This document shows, piece by piece, positions 19,396 to 29,391 of a DNA stretch of 64,000 nt. A program made the position numbers and the translations under genes. Under the pieces are notes generated by a model. That model was not told the origin of the DNA. It made no database searches and was given only the letters and a program-made list of their open reading frames with translations. The DNA is from Filomicrobium insigne (lineage in GTDB: Bacteria; Pseudomonadota; Alphaproteobacteria; Rhizobiales; Hyphomicrobiaceae): the NCBI RefSeq assembly GCF_900104305.1, contig NZ_FNJC01000005.1:155226-219225 (forward strand). The letters run 5' to 3'. Within the stretch, counting starts at the first letter, position 1, and every line of letters starts with the position of its first letter.

Positions 19396-20145
19396 TTAAC
19401 CGTTCTTTTCTGGGTCTACTTTGGCCATCGACAGGCTCTTAAGGAGATCAGGTCGCCGTTCTCGGGTCAGGGCCTCAGCTGCCCGGCGGCGCCAGGCGTC
19501 CACCTTCCCATGATCGCCCGAAACCAGCACCTCAGGAATAGCCCGCCCCTCCCACTCCCGGGGCTTCGTATACTGTGGATACTCTAAAAGCCCCGTTTCA
19601 AAGCTTTCGTGGACAAGGCTGTCAGGTGCGCCAAGCACACCCGGCAACAGACGCACGCACGCATCCATCAGCACCATTGCCGCCAACTCCCCGCCTGAAA
19701 GCACGAAATCTCCAATCGAAATCTCACGCAAATGGCGCCCCTCGATTACCCTCTGATCGATGCCTTCGAAACGCCCAGCCAGCAGCATGACCCCCGGCCC
19801 GGCCGCCAATTCTCGCGCAGTCTCCTGACGAAGAGGTTCACCGCGCGGCGAAAGCACGATGCCGGGGAGATCTGGCGCTTGACGCCGCGCCTCATCGATA
19901 GCGGCCGCTAGAACGTCCGCGCGCATAACCATCCCGGCACCGCCACCAGCCGGACGGTCATCCACCGCAAGGTGACGACCGATGCCGAACTGGCGCAGCG
20001 CGACGCATTGTAGCGACCAGATTCCCGCGTCCAGCGCCTGCCCGGTCAAAGAATAGCCGAGCGGCCCCGGAAACATCTCCGGAAACAACGTAAGAATTTG
20101 TGCCCGCCAAGCAGGCCTACCATCGCTCGTTGGCATGTGTGGCAT
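19396..20145 (-). CDS. trmD: tRNA (guanine-37-N1)-methyltransferase
   Basis: SPOUT-class enzyme that adds N1-methyl to G37 next to the anticodon, preventing frameshifts. The trefoil-knot SAM site is visible as [12 protein letters not shown] and [31 protein letters not shown] near residue 60 is characteristic. At 249 residues the length is normal. In most relatives the order is rpsP-rimM-trmD-rplS. Here a DUF1330 gene and pyrF lie upstream, so rimM and rpsP must be elsewhere. Confidence 0.95.
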   Translation of the reverse strand: MPHMPTSDGRPAWRAQILTLFPEMFPGPLGYSLTGQALDAGIWSLQCVALRQFGIGRHLAVDDRPAGGGAGMVMRADVLAAAIDEARRQAPDLPGIVLSPRGEPLRQETARELAAGPGVMLLAGRFEGIDQRVIEGRHLREISIGDFVLSGGELAAMVLMDACVRLLPGVLGAPDSLVHESFETGLLEYPQYTKPREWEGRAIPEVLVSGDHGKVDAWRRRAAEALTRERRPDLLKSLSMAKVDPEKNG

Positions 20146-20188
20146 GACGTTGACGCCTTACAGGCCTTCGCCGGATACAAGAAGAGCG

Positions 20189-20476
20189 TCAGACACCTTC
20201 GACAACGGTAATGTCGATAGTACCGGCACCCTCACGCAAAGCTTTGGCCTCTGCGTATTCCGGCGACTTGGCATAACCCAATGCGTGGTCATAGCTGGGA
20301 AATTCTAGAACGACGTTACGAGCTACGCCATTTCCCTCGACGATTTCGCATCGTCCGCCACGAACGATCGGTGTGCCGCCGAACTTGTCCAGTGCAATTT
20401 TCGACTTCGCCACGTACTGCCCCCAAGCATCAGCATCGGTGACAACGGCGTGGGCGATCACATATCCCTTCGGCAT
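20189..20476 (-). CDS. DUF1330 domain protein
   Basis: A 95-residue product matching the small dimeric alpha-beta barrel DUF1330 family. It opens with MPKGYVIAHAVVTDADAW, has a central GGTPIVRGG, and shows the typical VVLEFPSYDHALGYAKSPEY segment. The biochemical role of the family is unknown. It lies 41 nt downstream of pyrF and is probably co-transcribed with it. Confidence 0.88.
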   Translation of the reverse strand: MPKGYVIAHAVVTDADAWGQYVAKSKIALDKFGGTPIVRGGRCEIVEGNGVARNVVLEFPSYDHALGYAKSPEYAEAKALREGAGTIDITVVEGV

Positions 20477-20517
20477 TTCGTTTTGTTTCCTTGGTTGGCT
20501 TATAAACTTGCAGAGTC

Positions 20518-21243
20518 TTAGGTCGCACTTCGACGCTCAAGGGCCGCAGCGATATGCGCAACGAAAGCCCGCGCCGCATCAGCTGGATCATCCGCCCGCG
20601 TAATAGGCCGCCCCACCACAATCAGATCGGCCCCTGCAGCGACAGCGCTGTCCGGAGTCATCACCCGTTGCTGATCGTCCAATGCGCTACCAGGTAAACG
20701 GATACCCGGCGTCACGATCAGAAAATCAGAACCGACCTCTCGGCGCACCATGTCCGCCTCTTGCCCCGAGGCAACGATACCATCGACCCCGCACGCACGT
20801 GCCAACTGCGCACGATGCAAAACAAGGTCTGCAGGAGAAAGCCGATTGCCCTGAATTTCGAGATCCGCAGCAGTGAGATTTGTCAGAACCGTAACCGCAA
20901 GCAGCTTCATCCCGCTGCTTCCCCGCCCGACCACAGCCGCGTCGAGCGTCTTGCGATCATGCCCGTGAATTGTGAGATACGTCACACCCAATTCGGCGGC
21001 ATTGGCCACCGCACGTTCAACCGTATGGCCAATGTCCAGGAACTTCATATCAAGGAAGACTTGCTTCCCTTCTCTGATCAGCCGGCGGGCCAATTCCAGG
21101 CCGCCAGCCATCACCAGTTCCAGACCGATCTTATAGACTGAGACGTCGTCACCGAGCCGGCCGATTAAGTTCTCGGCCTCCTCGACCGTCGGAACATCGA
21201 GCGCCACAATGAGCTTGTTACGTGCCCGCTCCAAGTTTTCCAT
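20518..21243 (-). CDS. pyrF: orotidine 5'-phosphate decarboxylase
   Basis: Final step of UMP synthesis, decarboxylating OMP in the cytosol. The catalytic array is clear in LDMKFLDIGHTV (Asp, Lys, Asp). The phosphate-binding region TPGIRLPGS and the C-terminal VVGRPITRADDP are also present. At 241 residues the length is normal. The DUF1330 gene follows. Confidence 0.96.
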   Translation of the reverse strand: MENLERARNKLIVALDVPTVEEAENLIGRLGDDVSVYKIGLELVMAGGLELARRLIREGKQVFLDMKFLDIGHTVERAVANAAELGVTYLTIHGHDRKTLDAAVVGRGSSGMKLLAVTVLTNLTAADLEIQGNRLSPADLVLHRAQLARACGVDGIVASGQEADMVRREVGSDFLIVTPGIRLPGSALDDQQRVMTPDSAVAAGADLIVVGRPITRADDPADAARAFVAHIAAALERRSAT

Positions 21244-21294
21244 TTACGCTCCGAAGCGTCAGCCAACCACTGCCACAGTCTCTATCTCGCCCGC

Positions 21295-22293
21295 TCAGGC
21301 TGAAAGAGCCAACTCTCTTGCTAAAGTGCTGAGTTGAGTTTCCGGCCGCGCACCGACATGGCTGATAATCTCAGCTGCCGCACACGAACCAAGTCGGCCA
21401 GCGGTAGCAAGGTCCTTGCCCGTTGCCAAGCCATACAGGAAACCGGCCGCATAGAGATCCCCAGCTCCAGTCGAATCCACGAGCCGCTCAATCGGATGAA
21501 CGGGGATCTCGATCCGTTGGCCCTTGGAGATGATGACCGATCCCTTCTCGCTGCGTGTCAGAGCAGCAAGCTCCGTATGGACGGCCACACGCTGAGCAGC
21601 ATCCTCAAAATCTTCCGTCTGATAAAGCGATGTGATCTCATCCTCGTTGGCGAGCAGAATATCGATACCGTCACGGATCAGATCAACGAATTCGCTACGG
21701 TGACGATCGACACAAAAACCATCTGACAATGTCAGAGCCACCTTGCGCCCGGCACTGCGCGCAATCTCGACCGCCTGACGGAAAGCCGCTTTGGCCTCCG
21801 GCTGATCGAACAGATAGCCCTCAAGATAAACGATACCAGCAGCACGAATGGCGTCGGGATCAACCTCGCCCTGATCGAGGTCGGTGGAGATGCCCAGGTA
21901 TGTGTTCATCGTGCGTTCGCCGTCTGGCGTCACCAGGATGAGACAGCGTGACGTCGGCGCCTTGCCGCTAACGGGTGAGCTGGAAAATTCAACCCCCGCC
22001 GCGCGAATGTCGTGCGCAAAGACCTTGCCGAAGTCATCATCAGCGACTTTTCCGATGAACGCCGCCCGGCCTCCGAAGGAAGCAATACCGACCATGGAAT
22101 TGGCGACCGAACCACCAGAAATCTCAACGCCCGGCCCCATGTCACCATAGATCGCTGCCACCGTTTCCGCATCAACGAGGCGCATGTTTCCTTTCGGAGC
22201 TTCATGACGCGCCAAAAACTCTTCATCGCAGCGCCCAATAATATCAACAATAGCGTTGCCAATGCCGATTACGTCGTAGCGGAGTCCGGTCAT
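21295..22293 (-). CDS. PfkB-family carbohydrate/adenosine kinase
   Basis: A ribokinase-fold kinase of 332 residues. The N-terminal signature GIGNAIVDIIG and the GGSVANSMVGIASFGG segment match adenosine kinase-type members. The C-terminal PfkB motif DSTGAGDLYAAGFLYG carries the catalytic Asp and anion hole. Adenosine or a related nucleoside is the likely substrate, but the family also takes sugars. It lies between pyrF and holA on the same strand with 50- to 65-nt gaps. Confidence 0.88.
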   Translation of the reverse strand: MTGLRYDVIGIGNAIVDIIGRCDEEFLARHEAPKGNMRLVDAETVAAIYGDMGPGVEISGGSVANSMVGIASFGGRAAFIGKVADDDFGKVFAHDIRAAGVEFSSSPVSGKAPTSRCLILVTPDGERTMNTYLGISTDLDQGEVDPDAIRAAGIVYLEGYLFDQPEAKAAFRQAVEIARSAGRKVALTLSDGFCVDRHRSEFVDLIRDGIDILLANEDEITSLYQTEDFEDAAQRVAVHTELAALTRSEKGSVIISKGQRIEIPVHPIERLVDSTGAGDLYAAGFLYGLATGKDLATAGRLGSCAAAEIISHVGARPETQLSTLARELALSA

Positions 22294-22356
22294 GTTACCT
22301 CTCGAATTGTTTACGATTTGCGCGGCACTATAGGCACTCAGCTTCGCAGAGCAAGT

Positions 22357-23397
22357 TTAGCGGCCCGAATAACCGCTCGCACGCGCCAGCCGGGTCAGCG
22401 ACAACACGAGGCGCTCAGCGACGATATCTTCCAGAGCACCATTGTGCCGCGCGGTCTTGGCCGCGGCTTGAATCGCCCCAAGAGCCTGCGCCAACCGCTG
22501 CACCGTCCACATACGCGCTTGTGCCGTGAGCGCATCTTTCTGCTTGAAATGGAGCGGTGGCCGAAAACTCCGCATGACATCGGCAACGGGCCGGCCGGCA
22601 TCAATCTGCGTACACACGCGATGCAGTCGCATAAAATGCCGTTGGAGGGCGAGAATGATAGCTTGCGCGCTTTCTCCTGCGGCTATCGCCCGACTGAATT
22701 CATTGACAGCCCGATCACCTTGTCCACCCGCGGCGGCGAGCACAATGCGATCGATTGTAAGTTCAGAGGCGTCCCCCACGATCGCCTCGACATCTTCAAC
22801 TTCAACTTTGCCACGCCCCGAGCAATAAAGGATCAGCTTTTCTATTTCTCCGCGCGACATCGCCCGATCCGCGCCAAGCCGAGCAACGAGGCTGTCACGA
22901 GCCGGTGCGGAAATCGTCAACCCGGCCGCCTTCATCTCCTCATCGACCACCGCGCCAAGATCGCGTTCTTCATCCGGAAAACACGCGATTGCGGCCGCAT
23001 GTGCAGGCTGCTCGAACATCTTTCGAAGCGCATCCGTCGGCTTCAGATTTCCTGCCTCTACGATCAAAACGCTGGGCAGAGCTGTCTCAGCGACAAGCGG
23101 TTTGAGCAGATTGGCGTTGATACGCCGTCCGGTGCTCGTACGAACTATTTTACGCCCGCCGAACATAGCGACCGTCAGAAGTTCATCCGCAAGACGACCT
23201 GGGTCTCCGTCCAGATCCATCTCATCAACTCTTAAAATTTCACCGGGTGGGTTTTCGCGCTTCGCCCATGCATCCGCGGCCTGTCGGGCGCGTTCCGAGA
23301 CAAGCCCGGCATCCGTGCCGTAGAAGAGCAACGCCGTGATCTTGGCGTCGGGCGATTTCAGAAAACTCGCAGATTGATGACTTTTAATAGCGACCAT
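22357..23397 (-). CDS. holA: DNA polymerase III subunit delta
   Basis: Clamp-loader subunit that opens the beta clamp at the replication fork. The N-terminal LLFYGTDAGLVSERARQAADAW and the central IVRTSTGRRI and LIVEAGNLKPTDALRKMFE segments are typical. The family's P-loop is naturally degenerate. I start at ATG 23397 (MVAIKSHQSASFLKSP) to give 346 residues. It follows lptE by 60 nt, and leuS-lptE-holA is a usual cluster in this order. Confidence 0.93.
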   Translation of the reverse strand: MVAIKSHQSASFLKSPDAKITALLFYGTDAGLVSERARQAADAWAKRENPPGEILRVDEMDLDGDPGRLADELLTVAMFGGRKIVRTSTGRRINANLLKPLVAETALPSVLIVEAGNLKPTDALRKMFEQPAHAAAIACFPDEERDLGAVVDEEMKAAGLTISAPARDSLVARLGADRAMSRGEIEKLILYCSGRGKVEVEDVEAIVGDASELTIDRIVLAAAGGQGDRAVNEFSRAIAAGESAQAIILALQRHFMRLHRVCTQIDAGRPVADVMRSFRPPLHFKQKDALTAQARMWTVQRLAQALGAIQAAAKTARHNGALEDIVAERLVLSLTRLARASGYSGR

Positions 23398-23457
23398 AAT
23401 CAACCGGCTCGCTGATCTGCCGCACGACAAACGAATAGCGTCCCGAAAAAACGGAAC

Positions 23458-23985
23458 TTAAGCCTGTGTCGCAAGAAACGCTGACAACCGTGACTTCAGG
23501 TCGTTGCCCACAGTACCGGCGGCTCTGTCCTCCGCGTCACGACGCGCGCGAACGTTAGAGAAAATGGAGTCGAAACGCTCGAAACCGGCACGCCCATAGC
23601 TCGTGCCCGACAAGATTACCTTCTTATCCTTGAGGTGGATCAGCCGGAACGATGCATCAAGACTGTAGATCTGACCGCGAGAGTCACCACTACGCTGCAC
23701 GAGCGTTGACGTTACACTTTCGCGAATAGCAATTTCCAAGCGATACTCCGGCGGCAAAGCGTTGCCGCCTCCTCGAGCCTGGAAGATCAGCTCGTTGCGA
23801 AGCTGCTGACCAACACGGCCTGGGATCGGTGCGATATCAACTTGCGCCAACCTCTCCGACAAACTGCCGGTGCCGTTCAAGTCTGCGTACATCGGACGAA
23901 AACCGCCGGGGCCACAGGCAGCAACCAGCGGCGCGATTAGTACCGCGACCGCCATCACTCTAAAAACCGACCGTCTGCTGCACAT
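23458..23985 (-). CDS. lptE: LPS-assembly lipoprotein LptE
   Basis: Outer-membrane lipoprotein that plugs the LptD barrel and helps insert lipopolysaccharide. A lipoprotein signal ends in the lipobox LVAAC at about residue 24, followed by GPGGFRPMY. The mature domain has the LptE-like pattern ALPPEYRLEIAI. The ATG at 23985 has GGAGAG about 9 nt upstream and places the lipobox correctly, so I prefer it to two earlier ATGs. One of those would overlap the leuS stop. 175 residues. Confidence 0.88.
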   Translation of the reverse strand: MCSRRSVFRVMAVAVLIAPLVAACGPGGFRPMYADLNGTGSLSERLAQVDIAPIPGRVGQQLRNELIFQARGGGNALPPEYRLEIAIRESVTSTLVQRSGDSRGQIYSLDASFRLIHLKDKKVILSGTSYGRAGFERFDSIFSNVRARRDAEDRAAGTVGNDLKSRLSAFLATQA

Positions 23986-24037
23986 CCGGCTGGACTCTCC
24001 GATCCTGTCGGCGACCGAACCCGACGCACGAAGCGCC

Positions 24038-26653
24038 TCAGGCAACGACATTAACGATCCTTTGCGGCACAACTATAACCTTCTTCACCGGCTTGCCTTC
24101 TAAGGCGCGAGTAACCGGTTCCAAGGCCAAAGCGGCTGCCTCGATCTCTTCCTTGGAGGCGCTCCGCGCTATGGTAAGCTCGTCCCTCCGCTTGCCATTC
24201 ACCTGTACGGCAATGGTCATAACATCGTCAACGAGCAAGGCCGGTTCCGCCACGGGCCAAGGTTGTTTGGCCAATAAGGTGTTGTAACCGAGCCGCGCCC
24301 AGCATTCCTCCGCCAGGTGTGGCATCATCGGTGCAATCATCTGCACCAACAGCTCAGCCCCTTCCCGCAGGGCCCAATCGAGCCCGTCTTCCGACTTCTG
24401 TAGGGTCGAACTGAGCACATTGGTAAATTCGTAGAGCGTCGCCACAGCAACGTTAAACCGCAGCCCCTCGATGTGCCCGCCTACACTATGAAGCGTCTTA
24501 TGGGCCGCCCGGCGCAATGCGATGCCCTCGGGGCCGAATTCAGGCATGACATCCGCGCGTTGCGGCGTTTTTTGCGCGATCTCGTCGATCAACCGCCAAG
24601 CGCGTTGCACGTATCGGCGGGCCCCCTCAACGCCGACCTCCGTATAGATCACATCGCGCTCTGGCGGACTGTCCGACAGCACAAACCAACGAGCCGTATC
24701 CGCGCCGTACTCGCCAACAAATGCGTCGAGATCGACGACATTTTTCTTCGACTTCGACATCTTCTCGATGGGCCCGATCGTAACGGGGTTCGCACTCACC
24801 GCGTGGCGCGCAGCTCGGTTTTTACCGTCGCCATCAATCTTCACCTCATCCGGCGACAACCATTCGCCGTTCTGCGACTTGTACGTTTCGTGGGTCACCA
24901 TGCCTTGTGTGAACAGCGCGCGGAACGGCTCTCGCAACTGCCCTATGCCTTGGCCAGCATCCGATATCGCTCTGAAAAAGAAGCGAGAATAGAGCAAGTG
25001 CAAGATCGCATGCTCAATCCCGCCAATGTACTGATCCACAGGCAACCAGTACTGCGCAGCGCGCGCATCCACAGGCGTGTCCGCATCAGGCGCAGTAAAG
25101 CGCACGAAGTACCACGATGAATCGACGAACGTATCCATCGTATCGGTTTCTCGCACAGCCGGCCCCTGACACTTCGGACACGTGACGTGCTTCCACGTCG
25201 GATGCCGGTCCAACGGATTACCCGGTTTATCGAACGTTGCATCTGCTGGGAGCTCCACCGGGAGCTGATCATCGGGTACCGGTACCGCCCCGCAGCTCTC
25301 GCAGTGAATGATGGGGATCGGGCACCCCCAATAGCGTTGCCGCGAAATACCCCAATCACGCAGGCGGAAGTTGACCTTGCGCTCACCAACCGGCCGCCCC
25401 CCGATCGTCATAGCGCCGAGGCGGTCCACAACTTTCTCGAATGCAGATTTGGGATCTAGTCCATCGAGGAAATCGGAATTGATCATCGAGCCGTCACCAT
25501 CGACGGCCTCATCACCGATCGCGAAGGTCTCGGCATTCTCGCCCGGCGGCAAGATCACGGGTCTGACCGGCAGATCGTATTTGCGGGCAAAATCCAAATC
25601 GCGCTGGTCGCCCGAAGGACAGCCAAAGATTGCGCCCGTCCCGTAATCCATCAACACGAAGTTCGCGACCCAAACCGGCAACAACCAATCTTTGTCCAGA
25701 GGATGCTGAACGCGGAGTCCGGTATCGAAGCCCTTCTTCTCCGCACTTTCCAACTCCACGACGGAGGTTCCCTGGCGACGGCATTCGTCGCAGAACTCTT
25801 TGAGCTTTGGATTATCCGCAGCCGCGGCCAGTGCAAGCGGATGATCAGGTGACACAGCCAAGAAGGACGCGCCAAACAACGTATCCGGCCGCGTCGTATA
25901 AACTTCGACTTCGCTAATGCCTTTGGGCGCGTTTGCTGGGTCAAGAGCCCAGCGCACCAACATGCCTTCCGATCGGCCAATCCAATTGGCCTGCATCAGT
26001 CGCACTTTTTCCGGCCACTGATCCAACGTATTGAGCGCTTCCAGCAGCTCATCTGCATATTCAGTGATCCGGAAGAACCACTGCGTCAGCTCCTTAGTCT
26101 CGACCAGGGCACCCGAACGCCACCCACGACCGTCGATAACCTGTTCGTTCGCCAGAACGGTATGATCCACGGGGTCCCAGTTGACCTTTGCAGACCGTCT
26201 GTAGGCGAGGCCCTTCTTCAAAAGATCCAGGAACAGCTTCTGCTGCTGCTTGTAGTAATTGACGTCACATGTCGCGAATTCGCGCTGCCAATCGATAGAA
26301 AGCCCCATGGACTTCAGTTGCTGGCGCATCGCTGCGATATTGGCGTACGTCCACTGCGCCGGATGCGTTTTACGCTCCATCGCCGCATTTTCGGCCGGCA
26401 TTCCGAACGCATCCCAACCCATTGGATGCAGGACATTAAAACCCCGGGCGCGCTTATACCGCGCGAACACATCTCCCATTGTGTAGTTGCGCGAGTGTCC
26501 AACATGGATGCGGCCCGATGGGTACGGGAACATCTCTAGAACGTAGCACTTGGGCCGTTCATCGTTGTTCGAGGCCGTGAAGACACCAGCCTCCTCCCAC
26601 ATCTGCTGCCAGTGCTTTTCGCGCGCAGGCGCGTTGTAACGTTCATTTCCCAT
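24038..26653 (-). CDS. leuS: leucyl-tRNA synthetase
   Basis: Charges tRNA-Leu in the cytosol. The class I HIGH signature appears as [12 protein letters not shown], and the KMSKS loop as [13 protein letters not shown]. The CP1 editing domain contains TRPDTLFG and GTGAIFG. The tRNA-binding C-terminus ends in [10 protein letters not shown]. The ATG at 26653 ([16 protein letters not shown]) matches the family N-terminus and gives 871 residues. A TTG 18 codons upstream is less likely. Confidence 0.97.
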   Translation of the reverse strand: MGNERYNAPAREKHWQQMWEEAGVFTASNNDERPKCYVLEMFPYPSGRIHVGHSRNYTMGDVFARYKRARGFNVLHPMGWDAFGMPAENAAMERKTHPAQWTYANIAAMRQQLKSMGLSIDWQREFATCDVNYYKQQQKLFLDLLKKGLAYRRSAKVNWDPVDHTVLANEQVIDGRGWRSGALVETKELTQWFFRITEYADELLEALNTLDQWPEKVRLMQANWIGRSEGMLVRWALDPANAPKGISEVEVYTTRPDTLFGASFLAVSPDHPLALAAAADNPKLKEFCDECRRQGTSVVELESAEKKGFDTGLRVQHPLDKDWLLPVWVANFVLMDYGTGAIFGCPSGDQRDLDFARKYDLPVRPVILPPGENAETFAIGDEAVDGDGSMINSDFLDGLDPKSAFEKVVDRLGAMTIGGRPVGERKVNFRLRDWGISRQRYWGCPIPIIHCESCGAVPVPDDQLPVELPADATFDKPGNPLDRHPTWKHVTCPKCQGPAVRETDTMDTFVDSSWYFVRFTAPDADTPVDARAAQYWLPVDQYIGGIEHAILHLLYSRFFFRAISDAGQGIGQLREPFRALFTQGMVTHETYKSQNGEWLSPDEVKIDGDGKNRAARHAVSANPVTIGPIEKMSKSKKNVVDLDAFVGEYGADTARWFVLSDSPPERDVIYTEVGVEGARRYVQRAWRLIDEIAQKTPQRADVMPEFGPEGIALRRAAHKTLHSVGGHIEGLRFNVAVATLYEFTNVLSSTLQKSEDGLDWALREGAELLVQMIAPMMPHLAEECWARLGYNTLLAKQPWPVAEPALLVDDVMTIAVQVNGKRRDELTIARSASKEEIEAAALALEPVTRALEGKPVKKVIVVPQRIVNVVA

Positions 26654-26778
26654 GAGGCTTATCGGTCTCTTAACGGTTCGTTCAATGGCGGCGGTAATGA
26701 GCGCCAAACAAACCCGTCGGTCAAGGCGGGCTGACGGTGAAACTGGGAATTCGATAGGTCGAATGGACGGCGACGAAG

Positions 26779-26922
26779 CGACATATCCGCATGCGTGGGC
26801 GGATTTACAGGCCCTGAACTACGCAATCATGTCGATAAGTATCCCATTTCATCGACACATATATGTCGGCGCGTTGACGAGCCTCACGAATATGTCGAGA
26901 AAAATTGCGTACGTCGACATGA
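26779..26922. promoter_or_regulatory. cluster of ATATGTCG-type octamers upstream of the Fic-like gene
   Basis: Exact ATATGTCG occurs at 26861-26868 and 26890-26897, and its reverse complement CGACATAT at 26779-26786. Close variants are CATGTCG at 26828-26834 and CGACATG at 26915-26921. CGACA at 26853-26857 pairs with TGTCG at 26864-26868 as an inverted repeat. Six half-sites within 145 bp, directly before the start at 26950, suggest an operator array. The binding protein is unknown. Confidence 0.5.
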
Positions 26923-26949
26923 CCCTTCTGGCCCAGGTTATTCTGTCTC

Positions 26950-28011
26950 ATGCTCGCCCCCCCGGAATCCGCCTCCCCACCGCGCCCCGTGATTCCTCAG
27001 GCTGTTGAGCTCGAAACCCGATCAATCCTGAAAAAATGCGTTGCAGCACGAACCGCCCTGGCCGACCTACGCTATGCCGGGAAGACATTTTCGGACCCTG
27101 CCGCCTGTGCAAGCACCTTCGCGCTTCTGGAAGCGAAGGACAGCTGCCAAATCGCGAACGTTGTAACGGCCATTGATCCGCTTTTTAAAGCCGCAAACGG
27201 ACTGCGCGTCAAAGACGACGATGCCACGCGCCAAATTCTCCGGTGTCGGGCAGCCCTGATCGCCGCCGCGGCCGCGTCGAAATACCAGCGCCTTTCCATC
27301 GTCACCGCCGCAACCTTGGCACACGCGCTAACGTTGGAGGCCGGCTTCACACCACCAAGCGAAAATCGGCTCACGCATCTTCTGGCTGACTGGGCGCGCT
27401 TCCAGACCGAATCCGAGGATATCGACCCGCTGGTGCACCTCGCGGTCTCCCACTATCTCTTCACCTCCGCGCAACCCTTTGCCCTCGCAACGGGGCCAGC
27501 CGCCCGCATCCTAACCTTGATGGGCCTCTTGAACACTGGCCTGATTGATTTGCCAGTGCTTTACCTCAGCCGGCATCTCCTGGCGACCAAGGGCAGCTAT
27601 GACCGCAGCCTCGCGAAGGTGACGGAAACCGGCGAGTGGGAACCGTTTTTGGACTACATGCTGACCGCCATCGAACAGTCTGCAATCTGGACCAATGGCA
27701 AGCTAAGAGCGACAAGAGCGATGATTGATATGACCGCCGATCATATCAAAACCTACGCACCGAAAATCTATTCGCCCGAACTCGCCGAACTCATCTTCAT
27801 TGAGCCCTACACACGCATTCAGCATCTCGGGCGGTCGGGGATCGCCAAACGCCAAACGGCGGCCGTCTATCTGAAACAGCTCGCGGCCATCGGCATCCTC
27901 AAGGAGCATAAGGTCGGCAGGAGCAAGATTTTCATCCATCGCAAGTATCTCTACCTGATGGCGCGCGACGAAAATACGTTCACGCCTTACCCGCCGCCAA
28001 CGCTCGGATAA
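26950..28011 (+). CDS. Fic-fold protein with degenerate active site and C-terminal winged helix
   Basis: The 353-residue layout is that of Fic-family AMP transferases: a Fic_N region (about 50-80), a Fic core (about 100-245) and a winged-helix domain (about 285-340). The usual core HPFxDGNGRxGR is here QPFALATGPAAR (175-186). The catalytic His is Gln and the GNGR anion hole is ATGP. The inhibitory motif SxxxEG/N in the N-terminal region is here SCQIAN (65-70), with the inhibitory Glu changed to Ala. The frame is intact. The flanking LPVLYLSRHLLATKGSYDRSL is Fic-like. I infer a catalytically dead member that may act through its DNA-binding tail. A cluster of octamer sites lies upstream. Confidence 0.75.
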   Translation: MLAPPESASPPRPVIPQAVELETRSILKKCVAARTALADLRYAGKTFSDPAACASTFALLEAKDSCQIANVVTAIDPLFKAANGLRVKDDDATRQILRCRAALIAAAAASKYQRLSIVTAATLAHALTLEAGFTPPSENRLTHLLADWARFQTESEDIDPLVHLAVSHYLFTSAQPFALATGPAARILTLMGLLNTGLIDLPVLYLSRHLLATKGSYDRSLAKVTETGEWEPFLDYMLTAIEQSAIWTNGKLRATRAMIDMTADHIKTYAPKIYSPELAELIFIEPYTRIQHLGRSGIAKRQTAAVYLKQLAAIGILKEHKVGRSKIFIHRKYLYLMARDENTFTPYPPPTLG

Positions 28012-28050
28012 GGCGTGCTTTTAAGGTCCAGCGTCCCCCACACAAACCGT

Positions 28051-28455
28051 CTAGCAGGTATGGGCTGCCGCACCCGCCTCGGCCACAGCCTGGTCCTGCG
28101 CACCGCTGCCGCCGCTGACACCAATCGCGCCGACAATGCTGCCATCGGAGCCTTTAAGCGGAATACCGCCTGCGAAAATCATCACGCGGTCTTGGTTCGA
28201 CGCGTGAATCCCGAAAAACTGATCACCAGGCTGACTATTCCGCGCGAGCTCTTCCGTCGAAATATCGAACGCACGCGCCGTAAAAGCCTTGTTGATCGAG
28301 ATATCGATGCTGCCGATCCAGGCTCCATCCATCCGGATGTGTGCGAGCAATTGCGCACCAGCGTCGACAACCGCAATATTCATGGGTTGTCCGATTTCTT
28401 CAGCCTTTTTCTCGGCGGCTTCGATGACACGTCGAGCATCCTTCAAGGTCAGCAT
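28051..28455 (-). CDS. GlcG/HbpS-family (DUF336) protein
   Basis: A 134-residue product of the GlcG/HbpS fold, seen as MNIAVVDAGAQLLAHIRMDGA near the N-terminus and FAGGIPLKGSDGSIVGAIGVSGGSGAQDQAVAEAG at the end (shown here as landmarks rather than a continuous motif). Relatives bind haem or occur with glycolate and other catabolic genes. There is no signal peptide, so it is probably cytosolic. The gene converges on the Fic-like gene, whose stop is about 40 nt away. Confidence 0.85.
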   Translation of the reverse strand: MLTLKDARRVIEAAEKKAEEIGQPMNIAVVDAGAQLLAHIRMDGAWIGSIDISINKAFTARAFDISTEELARNSQPGDQFFGIHASNQDRVMIFAGGIPLKGSDGSIVGAIGVSGGSGAQDQAVAEAGAAAHTC

Positions 28456-28564
28456 GGCACGTCCTTATATTAAATGATGAAAATCGGGTCGGATGGACTA
28501 CACCGCCCGGAAACGTGCTAGAGCCCCATTGGGTTCGAACATAGAAAGCTGACAGATCATCAAA

Positions 28565-29248
28565 ATGACGACCGACGATACGATCTCCGCCGATCATCAA
28601 GGCTTACGCGCCGTCAAAGATAAGATCGCCGCCGCCGCGAAAGACGTCGGTCGCTCCCCGGCTGACATCGAGCTGATCGTCGTCTCCAAAACCTTCGGCC
28701 CAGACGAAATCCTGCCCGTTCTGAACGCCGGCCAGCGCCACTTCGGCGAAAATCGGGTCCAGGAAGCCGCCGGCAAATGGCCAGCCTTGCGTGACAAGTT
28801 CCCAGATATAACCCTGCATTTGATTGGACCGTTGCAGTCCAATAAAACCAAGGAAGCCGTCACGCTGTTTGACGCCATTCATTCCATCGATCGGCCCAAA
28901 ATCGCCAAGGCTATTGCCGAAGAGCAAGCGAAGCTAAATAAGGAACTTCAGCTCTTCATTCAGGTGAACACAGGTGAGGAGCCTCAAAAGGCCGGTGTAT
29001 TACCGCGCGATACGGCCCAATTCCTCGATCAGTGCCAAAACGAGTTCGGCCTCAAGATCACGGGCCTCATGTGCATTCCTCCCGTTGACGAAGAGCCTGC
29101 GGTTCATTTCGCATTTCTGGCCAAGCTGGCGCGCGAACTGGATCTCCCTGGCCTCAGCATGGGGATGTCAGGCGATTTTGAATCCGCAGTGGAACTCGGC
29201 GCTACGCACGTTCGTGTCGGCTCAGCCATATTCGGCGCCCGCGTCTGA
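28565..29248 (+). CDS. yggS: YggS-type PLP-binding protein
   Basis: Cytosolic pyridoxal-phosphate carrier of the alanine racemase barrel fold, involved in vitamin B6 homeostasis. The PLP lysine lies in IVVSKTFGPDEI, then FGENRVQEAAGKW, LHLIGPLQSNK and the C-terminal LSMGMSGDFESAVELGATHVRVGSAIFG segments are diagnostic. 227 residues, start ATG 28565. Confidence 0.94.
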   Translation: MTTDDTISADHQGLRAVKDKIAAAAKDVGRSPADIELIVVSKTFGPDEILPVLNAGQRHFGENRVQEAAGKWPALRDKFPDITLHLIGPLQSNKTKEAVTLFDAIHSIDRPKIAKAIAEEQAKLNKELQLFIQVNTGEEPQKAGVLPRDTAQFLDQCQNEFGLKITGLMCIPPVDEEPAVHFAFLAKLARELDLPGLSMGMSGDFESAVELGATHVRVGSAIFGARV

Positions 29249-29391
29249 ACACGTTCTAAACAACGCCCCGAGCAGAAGACCAAGATTCTTCTGAGGACGA
29301 GTTGCGCCTACGCGGTTGTATTCCCGACTGGAATGTTAGGCTCCACACTGATTCGAAAACTGTGCGTGCGTTTCATGATATCGGAGGCCCC

